DNA from: Thermoplasmata archaeon
Lineage (GTDB): Archaea; Thermoplasmatota; Thermoplasmata; Lutacidiplasmatales; UBA184
Assembly: GCA_030038885.1 (NCBI GenBank)
Contig: JASHQY010000003.1
Coordinates: 1 to 10,677, forward strand
Length of the DNA stretch: 10,677 nucleotides
Reading direction: 5' to 3'
Part shown: piece by piece, positions 6,145-10,677 of the stretch
Layout of the letters: each line of letters starts with the position of its first letter
Position numbering within the stretch: the stretch's first letter is position 1
Notes under the pieces: model-generated
Databases searched by the model: none
The model's input: the letters and a program-made list of their open reading frames with translations, nothing else
What the model was told of the DNA's origin: nothing
Translations under genes and position numbers: made by a program

Positions 6145-6822
6145 CTACAGTTCCTCGAGCCGTTCGAGCACGGCCGGGGCCGCGAGGCTCGTCACGAGGA
6201 GCGGGATGTTCTCGACCTCCGAGAGGCGTACCGCGAGCGGGTCGACCCGCCCGGGGTTCGCGAAGACGACCGCGGCGGGCTTCAACGGGTGCGCCCGGAT
6301 CGCGACCATCGGCGAGCGTCCGTACTTGACGTTCGAGAAGATCAGCGCCCGCTGGGTCGTCCAGCCGTACACCTCGACGAAGTGCGACGCGTCGATCGAG
6401 AGGATCGCCCGCGGGGCGTCGAGGATCGTGAACCCGTGGATGTCCCGGTGCAGGTCGACGCGGCCGACCGAGCGCGCGTCCAGCCGGTCCGCGAACGACT
6501 TCAGCGGGATCGCGACCGCGAACTCCCGCATCCCCAGGATCCCGTCGGAGTGCGAGTGGACCCCGAGGCGCTGGCCGACCTTGCCGCCGTGGTCCTGGTC
6601 GACCGCGATCAGCGCGTCGACGTACCGCCGGATGAACCCGGCGCCGGGGCTGACGCGCCGCTCCGATTCGTAGTCGCTGATGACCGAGGGCACGGTCGCG
6701 AGGTGCTTCGCGAGGTCGCGCTGGGAGATCCCGAAGTCCTCGCGCCACTTGCGCAGCGTCCGGCCGGGGTGCGGGGAGAGCACGACCTCCCCGGCCATCT
6801 TCTCGCGGATCTCGGCGTCCAC
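6145..6822 (-). CDS. XRE-type HTH regulator at the head of the mevalonate operon
   Basis: A 225-residue archaeal regulator. Residues about 20-72 form a Cro/C1-type helix-turn-helix: TLRKWREDFGISQRDLAKHL followed by a recognition helix in VPSVISDYESERR and a trailing helix FIRRYVDALIAVD. The remaining 150 residues are an alpha/beta domain with VAIRAHPLKPAAVVF, DPLAVRLSEVENIPLLVT and a C-terminal helix, which looks like a ligand-binding or dimerisation domain, though I do not recognise its ligand. The gene starts with GTG, with a clear TATA box about 28 bases upstream, so the mRNA is probably leaderless. It is followed 17 bases later by HMG-CoA synthase. Location suggests control of isoprenoid synthesis, perhaps with autoregulation; this is inference. 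Confidence 0.88.
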   Translation of the reverse strand: MDAEIREKMAGEVVLSPHPGRTLRKWREDFGISQRDLAKHLATVPSVISDYESERRVSPGAGFIRRYVDALIAVDQDHGGKVGQRLGVHSHSDGILGMREFAVAIPLKSFADRLDARSVGRVDLHRDIHGFTILDAPRAILSIDASHFVEVYGWTTQRALIFSNVKYGRSPMVAIRAHPLKPAAVVFANPGRVDPLAVRLSEVENIPLLVTSLAAPAVLERLEEL

Positions 6823-6844
6823 GAAGCGGCGGGAGGCGGACCGC

Positions 6845-6855
6845 GGTATAAATCG
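6845..6855 (-). promoter_or_regulatory. TATA box of the mevalonate operon
   Basis: The minus strand reads CGATTTATACC here, the clearest archaeal TATA box in the window. Its centre is about 28 bases from the GTG at 6822, placing the transcript start on or next to the start codon. Confidence 0.7.
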
Positions 6856-6919
6856 CTAGCCTTCGTGTCGGTGACAGCGCTCGACAAGTGCCGATGCCCG
6901 TACCCCGTCCGGGAGGGAG

Positions 6920-7019
6920 TGGACCGGGCGAGAATCTCCGGGCGGGAGTCGCTCCCGCCCCTTTGAACTCGCGACCTCTACCTTGCCAAGGTAGCGATCT
7001 TCCGCTGATCTACCGGCCC
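6920..7019 (-). tRNA. tRNA-Ala(GGC), interrupted by a 28-nt T-loop intron
   Basis: In transcription order exon 1 is 7019-6962 and exon 2 is 6933-6920. Acceptor GGGCCGG (7019-7013) pairs with CCGGTCC (6927-6921), giving the G3-U70 wobble that is the identity mark of tRNA-Ala, and the discriminator is A. The D-arm is 7010-6996 (GATC with GATC, GG in the loop). The anticodon stem CTACC/GGTAG surrounds TTGGCAA, so the anticodon is GGC (6987-6985). T-stem GCGAG (6972-6968) pairs perfectly with CTCGC (6932-6928). Removing 6961-6934 yields T-loop TTCAAAT, identical to the tRNA-Arg loop of this window. Anticodon, G3-U70 and A73 agree independently on alanine. CCA is not encoded. Confidence 0.93.
6934..6961 (-). 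other. Non-canonical tRNA intron at position 59/60 (T-loop) of tRNA-Ala
   Basis: The insert forms a perfect 9-bp hairpin, GGGCGGGAG (6960-6952) with CTCCCGCCC (6948-6940) around a CGA loop. TTCA (6967-6964) faces GGAG (6939-6936), with 3-base bulges AAG (6963-6961) and ATT (6935-6933) on either side. Cutting after the second bulge base gives a 28-nt intron and a normal T-loop. The four intron bases facing TTCA are the same GGAG as in the tRNA-Arg intron, though the inner hairpins differ in sequence and length. Confidence 0.87.
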
Positions 7020-7044
7020 ACGACCGCCGCCGAGGGCGGGCCCC

Positions 7045-7054
7045 GCATAAGAAT
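7045..7054 (-). promoter_or_regulatory. TATA-like box of tRNA-Ala
   Basis: The minus strand reads TTCTTATGCG across this stretch, centred about 29 bases upstream of the tRNA 5' end at 7019. Its CTTAT core is shared with the box of the divergent 7125 gene. Confidence 0.5.
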
Positions 7055-7092
7055 TGTCCTCGAACATCGGGCCGGAGCGCGGTCCGTCCAAA

Positions 7093-7102
7093 CGCTTATC
7101 CC
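7093..7102 (+). promoter_or_regulatory. TATA-like box of the 7125 gene / PAC2 operon
   Basis: CGCTTATCCC lies about 28 bases before the ATG at 7125. That places the transcript start at the ATG, so the first gene is probably leaderless, and no ribosome site is seen before it. Confidence 0.5.
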
Positions 7103-7124
7103 TCGGACCCCACTCGGCCGACCG

Positions 7125-7484
7125 ATGCCCGACGAGTCCACGTCCGGCGAACCGATCGACCTCCTGGTGCGGAGCACCCGGGACCTCCTGCGGCCCGAGG
7201 AGCTCGTGCGGGAGGCGACCCGGGACATCGTGAAGGACGAGATCCGGCGTCACCTCGAGAAGACCCTCAAGGAGGACCCGCAGCTGGAGGCCGACCTCCA
7301 CGAGGCGGTGCGCGATCTCCTCCATGCCCGCGCGATGGAGTACGCCGCGCTGGTGCGGGTCGGGACCACGACGGCCCGGCTCGGGCTGCACGCGCTGCCC
7401 CCCGAGGTGCGGGCCGCGCTCACGAAGAACCTCGTCGATCTGGTCTCGAAGGAGCTCGGGCAGATCGTCGAGAGGTCCCTCTAG
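7125..7484 (+). CDS. Small helical protein of unknown function linked to PAC2 chaperone
   Basis: A 119-residue protein rich in Glu, Arg, Leu and Asp and almost entirely helical by eye, with no Cys, no signal peptide and no membrane segment. Two regions show regular heptad-like charge patterns: about 25-65 (EELVREATRDIVKDEIRRHL) and the C-terminal helix (LTKNLVDLVSKELGQIVERSL). I do not recognise a family. The open frame continues 79 codons upstream through the tRNA-Ala gene, but the ATG at 7125 fits the upstream box and avoids that overlap. It ends 3 bases before the PAC2 gene, so the two are surely co-transcribed. A helper in proteasome assembly is possible on context alone. Confidence 0.8.
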   Translation: MPDESTSGEPIDLLVRSTRDLLRPEELVREATRDIVKDEIRRHLEKTLKEDPQLEADLHEAVRDLLHARAMEYAALVRVGTTTARLGLHALPPEVRAALTKNLVDLVSKELGQIVERSL

Positions 7485-7487
7485 GCC

Positions 7488-8303
7488 ATGTCGATGACGC
7501 CGGACCAGGTCCGGATCTACGAGATCAAGCGGATCGACGTGGAGGGCGCGATCGTCATCGACGGATTCCCGTCGGTCGGGCTCGTGAGCTCGATCGTCGC
7601 GAACTACCTGATCGACACGCTCGCGATGCAGCAGATCGGCATCGTCGAGTCGCCCGCGTTCCCGACGGTCTCGCTGATCCGGAACGGGGACCCCCAGCAT
7701 CCGGTGCGGATCTACGCCGGGCGCCCGCCCGCGGACCGCGCGGGCCGCGGGGCGGACAAGATCGTCGCGTTCGTCTCGGAGTTCCACCCCGCGCCGACCG
7801 TGATCCACCCGCTCGCGACCGCGATCCTCGACTGGGTCCAGGAGCAGCGCTGTTCGCTGCTCGTCTCGCCCGAGGGCCTCGTCGTCGAGGCGACCCCCCA
7901 CACCCCGAAGGGGGGCCGGGGGCCGCGGCTCAACGACGTGAAGGTCTACGGCGTCGCGAGCACGCGCAAGGCCCGGGAGCTCTACATCGAGCCGAACATG
8001 ACACCGTTCGCCGAGGGGGTCATCACCGGCATCGCCGGCGTGCTCCTGAACGAGGGCCGGCGGCGCGAGTTCGACGTGCTGACGTTCCTCGCCGAGGCCC
8101 AGTCGGACTACCCCGACGCCCGCGCGGCGGCGAAGGTCATCGAGACGATCAACCAGATCCTCCTGCGAACCCCGCTCGACCCGGTCCCGCTCTACGCCGA
8201 AGCGGAGCGGATCGAGCAGCAGCTCCTGTCGATCCAGCGGCACGCCGCGGACCGCGGCCGGCCCGAGGCGCCGGCGCCGGGCTCGCAGCCGATGTACCGC
8301 TGA
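7488..8303 (+). CDS. PAC2-family proteasome assembly chaperone
   Basis: A 271-residue protein of the PAC2 superfamily, archaeal relatives of the eukaryotic Pba1-Pba2/PAC1-PAC2 chaperones that bind the 20S proteasome alpha ring. The family signature is near the start: AIVIDGFPSVGLVSSIVANYLID (from about residue 21), followed by ESPAFPTVSLIRNG. Later come IVAFVSEF (92-99), TGIAGVLLNEG in the glycine-rich turn and LTFLAEAQSDYPDARAAAKVIE, typical for the family. The C-terminus is Met-Tyr-Arg (269-271), matching the hydrophobic-Tyr-X tail by which such chaperones and proteasome activators dock between alpha subunits; a flexible Pro/Ala-rich stretch precedes it. ATG at 7488 lies 3 bases after the upstream gene; an ATG two codons later is an alternative. 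Its last 155 bases are antisense to the end of the SufS frame. Confidence 0.92.
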   Translation: MSMTPDQVRIYEIKRIDVEGAIVIDGFPSVGLVSSIVANYLIDTLAMQQIGIVESPAFPTVSLIRNGDPQHPVRIYAGRPPADRAGRGADKIVAFVSEFHPAPTVIHPLATAILDWVQEQRCSLLVSPEGLVVEATPHTPKGGRGPRLNDVKVYGVASTRKARELYIEPNMTPFAEGVITGIAGVLLNEGRRREFDVLTFLAEAQSDYPDARAAAKVIETINQILLRTPLDPVPLYAEAERIEQQLLSIQRHAADRGRPEAPAPGSQPMYR

Positions 8304-9525
8304 GCGCGCCCGCGGGCAATCGCTCGAGCAGCTCCTCGACCCCCCGGACGAACGTGTCGGCATCGCGGCGGTCGTTGTAGAAGTAGAACGACGCGCGGAC
8401 GTTGCCGGGCAGCCCCCGCCGCGCGTAGAACGAGTGGGCGCAGTGCATCCCGGACCGCACCATCACGTCGTAGCCCTCGTCGAGGAACACCGCGGCGTCG
8501 TGGGGATCGATCCCGTCGAGCGCGAACGCGAAGATGCTCGACCGGTCGCGCGCCGCGGCCGGCCCGAGCAGGTGGACCCGCGGCGCGTCCGCGAGCGCGC
8601 GCGTCACGCGCTCGTTGAGCGCGCGCTGCCGGGCCTCGACCGCGTCGAGCCCGATCCGCTCGAGGAACCGGACCCCCGCGTGGGCCCCGATGACCCCGGC
8701 GTAGTTCTGCAGCCCCGCCTCGAAGCGGTGGGGCGGCGGGCGCAGGGCGTGCTCGGTCAGCGTGCTCCACTCGACGGTCTCCCCGCCGACGAGCAGCGGG
8801 CGCAGGTCGGCGAGCGGCCCGGGCGCGGCCGCGAGGACCCCGGTCCCGGTCGGGCCGAGCATCTTGTGCGCCGAGACCGCGTAGAAATCGACGCCCCACC
8901 GGTCGAGGTCGACCGGACGGTGCGGGGCGGCCTGGCACCCGTCGAACATCACGAGCGCCCCGCGGTCGTGGGCGCGCTCGGTGATCTCCCGGATCGGCAG
9001 CGTCCGCCCGTCGAGGTTCGACGTGTGGAAGAAGCTGACGACCCGCACGCCCCGCGCGAGCTCCGCGTCGAGCGCGTCGCCGTCGAACGACCCGTCGTCG
9101 GGCAACGCGAGGGTCGCGAGGCGGATCCCGCGCTCGGCCGCGAGCCGCTGCCAGACGATGAGGTTCGAGTTGTGCTCGCGGTCGGTGACGAGCACCCGGT
9201 CGCCCGGCCGGTACGCGAGCCCCTGCGCGACGAGGTTGATCGCCTCGGTCGCGTTCCGGACGAACACGACGCCGCGCGCGTCCGAGCGGCCGAGGAACCG
9301 GGCGAAGCCCTCCCGCGCGGCCTCGTAGCGTCGCCCGACCTCCTCGGCAAACCGGTGCAGGCTGCGGCCGGCGCACCCGGGAAAGTCCCGGTAGTACTCC
9401 TCCATCGCCGCGAGCACCGGCGCCGGCACGAGCGACATGCACGCCGAGTCGAGGTAGACCGGCGCCGGCCGCCCGTCCCGGGGGACGAGCGCGGGGAACT
9501 CCGCACGCCCCAGGTCGCGCGTCAC
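8149..9525 (-). CDS. sufS: Cysteine desulfurase, SufS type
   Basis: A PLP-dependent class V aminotransferase-fold enzyme that takes sulfur from cysteine for Fe-S cluster and other sulfur-containing cofactor synthesis. It starts with GTG at 9525, overlapping the amidohydrolase stop (GTGA). Motifs: YLDSACMSLVP (24-34), NATEAINLVAQGL (91-103), His118 over the PLP ring (TDREHNSN), FDGCQAAPH (194-202) with Asp195 for the pyridine nitrogen, the PLP-binding Lys221 (SAHKMLGPTGTG) and the persulfide-forming Cys362 (RSGMHCAHSFY). The family would end near residue 404 (ELLERLPA), but no stop occurs there; the frame adds about 54 Ala/Gly/Arg/Pro-rich residues, read antisense through the PAC2 3' end, to 458 in all. 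These are unlikely to be functional. The GTGA overlap with an amidohydrolase suggests co-transcription. SufS rather than IscS or CsdA is judged from motif style. Confidence 0.9.
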   Translation of the reverse strand: MTRDLGRAEFPALVPRDGRPAPVYLDSACMSLVPAPVLAAMEEYYRDFPGCAGRSLHRFAEEVGRRYEAAREGFARFLGRSDARGVVFVRNATEAINLVAQGLAYRPGDRVLVTDREHNSNLIVWQRLAAERGIRLATLALPDDGSFDGDALDAELARGVRVVSFFHTSNLDGRTLPIREITERAHDRGALVMFDGCQAAPHRPVDLDRWGVDFYAVSAHKMLGPTGTGVLAAAPGPLADLRPLLVGGETVEWSTLTEHALRPPPHRFEAGLQNYAGVIGAHAGVRFLERIGLDAVEARQRALNERVTRALADAPRVHLLGPAAARDRSSIFAFALDGIDPHDAAVFLDEGYDVMVRSGMHCAHSFYARRGLPGNVRASFYFYNDRRDADTFVRGVEELLERLPAGALSGTSAASPAPAPRAGRGPRRAAGSTGAAARSAPLRRRAGPGRAGFAGGSG

Positions 9526-10677
9526 GGGGGGTTCCGCTGCAGGCCGTCCGTCGCGGCGGCGAGCACGGCGGCTCCGACGACCAGCGCCCGCTCGTCCGGG
9601 GCGAACGTCGCGCTGTGGAGGCTCGCGGGATGGTCGCGGACCCCGACCCCGAGGTGCAGGAACGTTCCCGGGACGCGCTCGAGGTACCGCGAGAAGTCCT
9701 CCGCGCCCATCACGGGGTCGGCGACCTCGACGCAATGGGTCCGGCCGAGCTCGATCCGCAGCGATTGCGCGACGGCGGCCGTCACGATCGGGGAGTTCAC
9801 GAGCGTCGGGTACCCCCGGAGGTACTCGATCCGAACGCGGGCGCCGAGGCTCGCCGCGATCGCGCGGACCCGGCGGCGCAGCGCGCGTTCCAGGAGGTCG
9901 CGCGTCGCGGGCCGGAACGTCCGCACGGTCCCCTCGAGCACGACCTCCGACGGGAGGATGTTGTTCCGCGTGCCCCCGTGGATCGATCCGACGCTGACGA
10001 CCACGGGGTCGAGGGGGTCGCGCACCCGGCTGACCAGCACCTGCAGGCCGCTCACGATCTCGCTCGCGATCACGATCGCGTCCGGCCCCTGGTGGGGGGA
10101 CGCCGCGTGCCCGCCGCGCCCGAGGACCGTGATGCGGAAGAAATCGGCCGCCGCCATGAACGGACCGGCCTTCCACCCGACGTGCCCGAGCGGGAGGTTG
10201 GGCTCGACGTGCTGGCCGACCACGTAGTCGACCTTCGGGGCGTCGAGGCAGCCCCGCTCGATCAGCGGAAGCGCGCCCCCGGTCCGCCCCTCCTCCTCGG
10301 CCGGCTGGAACAGGAGCTTGACCGGACCCACCGGCCGGCGGCCGCCGTGCGCGAGGATCGCCGCCGCCCCGAGGAGGCTCGCCATGTGCACGTCGTGGCC
10401 GCACGCGTGCATGCGCCCCGGGAACCGGGAATGGAACGATAGGTGCGTCGCCTCGGTGACCGGCAGGGCGTCCATGTCCGCCCGCAGCGCGACGACCGGC
10501 CCGTCGGAGCTGCCCGGGATTAGACCGACCACGGCGGGGAACCCGTCGAACGTCCGGTAGGGGACCGACAGCTCCCGCAGCGCGGCGACGATCTTGTCGC
10601 GCGTGCGGGTCTCCTCGAGCGAGAGCTCGGGCTCCTCGTGGAACGCGACCCGCCAGGCGCGCATCGCGGGCAGCGCG
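9522..10677 (-). CDS. M20 family amidohydrolase / aminoacylase-type metallopeptidase (5' end at window edge)
   Basis: An M20D-type dizinc hydrolase that would cleave N-acyl or N-acetyl amino acids, or similar amide-linked substrates, in the cytoplasm. From the ATG at 10664 it has 380 residues, with HEEPELSLEE (9-18), ALRADMDALPV (59-69), the metal site HACGHDVHMA (86-95; Cys88, His90), the catalytic acidic pair in PAEEEGRTGG (121-130), GQHVEPNLPLG (His152), the dimerisation domain from about 172 (GRGGHAASPH, His186) and VMGAEDFSRYLE near the C-terminus. The frame stays open upstream to the edge, and residues before that ATG (ALPA) fit the usual N-terminal helix, so the true start is probably outside the window. 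The exact substrate cannot be predicted. No signal peptide is visible in the part seen. Confidence 0.88.
   Translation of the reverse strand, partial: ALPAMRAWRVAFHEEPELSLEETRTRDKIVAALRELSVPYRTFDGFPAVVGLIPGSSDGPVVALRADMDALPVTEATHLSFHSRFPGRMHACGHDVHMASLLGAAAILAHGGRRPVGPVKLLFQPAEEEGRTGGALPLIERGCLDAPKVDYVVGQHVEPNLPLGHVGWKAGPFMAAADFFRITVLGRGGHAASPHQGPDAIVIASEIVSGLQVLVSRVRDPLDPVVVSVGSIHGGTRNNILPSEVVLEGTVRTFRPATRDLLERALRRRVRAIAASLGARVRIEYLRGYPTLVNSPIVTAAVAQSLRIELGRTHCVEVADPVMGAEDFSRYLERVPGTFLHLGVGVRDHPASLHSATFAPDERALVVGAAVLAAATDGLQRNPP

Noticed and set aside
6940..6960. Perfect GC-rich hairpin that looks like a terminator just after a tRNA body
   Set aside because: The complementary T-stem and acceptor strands of the tRNA lie beyond it, and no T-run follows, so it is better explained as the stem of a tRNA intron.
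6888..7124. Upstream extension of the 7125 gene to a start near 6888
   Set aside because: It would run antisense through the whole tRNA-Ala gene and across both promoters; the ATG at 7125 has a box at the right distance.
9526..10404. Extension of the SufS frame upstream to 10404
   Set aside because: This part is a shadow frame opposite proper codons of the M20 gene, and its translation is Arg/Pro/Gly-rich without motifs; the GTG at 9525 gives a normal SufS N-terminus.
1..10677. CRISPR array, insertion sequence, integrase attachment repeat or prophage module
   Set aside because: No spaced direct repeats, transposase or integrase-like proteins, or duplicated tRNA ends were found on reading both strands by eye.

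Overview
The window looks like a chromosomal segment of a very GC-rich archaeon. Evidence for archaea: an archaeal-type HMG-CoA synthase / thiolase / DUF35 cluster, a DUF835 protein, a PAC2 proteasome-assembly chaperone, TATA-like boxes about 27-29 bp upstream of apparently leaderless genes, and tRNA genes interrupted by bulge-helix-bulge introns. DUF835 plus these promoters fits Thermoplasmatota-like Euryarchaeota best, but that placement is an inference without phylogeny. I see no mobile element, CRISPR array or rRNA, and no gene-free stretch longer than 300 bases.

Layout, left to right. Bases 3-167 look like the 3' tail of an unidentified plus-strand gene. It runs into a plus-strand tRNA-Arg(UCU) gene (158-264) split in its T-loop. 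A long minus-strand run follows, given here in transcription order: an XRE-type regulator with a leaderless GTG start (6822-6145), HMG-CoA synthase (6128-5076), a thiolase-family protein (5073-3904), a DUF35 zinc-ribbon/OB protein (3893-3405), a DUF835 protein (3408-2629), a GT4 glycosyltransferase (2519-1305) and a winged-helix/zinc-ribbon protein (1333-272). The first five genes are nearly contiguous and form a mevalonate-entry operon: acetyl-CoA to acetoacetyl-CoA to HMG-CoA, the start of archaeal lipid synthesis. Upstream of it lies a minus-strand tRNA-Ala(GGC) gene (7019-6920), also split in its T-loop, divergent from a plus-strand pair: a small helical protein of unknown function (7125-7484) and a PAC2 chaperone ending in an HbYX-type tail (7488-8303). 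The right end holds a minus-strand pair, an M20 amidohydrolase (reaching the window edge) followed by a SufS-type cysteine desulfurase whose frame runs 155 bp into the antisense of the PAC2 gene.

Two observations stand out. First, both tRNA genes lack a contiguous 3' half. In each, the missing T-stem and acceptor strands reappear about 30 nt downstream, perfectly complementary, after a GC-rich hairpin. The implied introns (32 and 28 nt) sit at the same position, 59/60 in the T-loop, with matching bulge-helix-bulge geometry. Second, the thiolase of the mevalonate operon appears to have lost its catalytic residues (nucleophilic Cys to Gly, and the usual CGHP motif to QGRP), while the neighbouring HMG-CoA synthase keeps its own.
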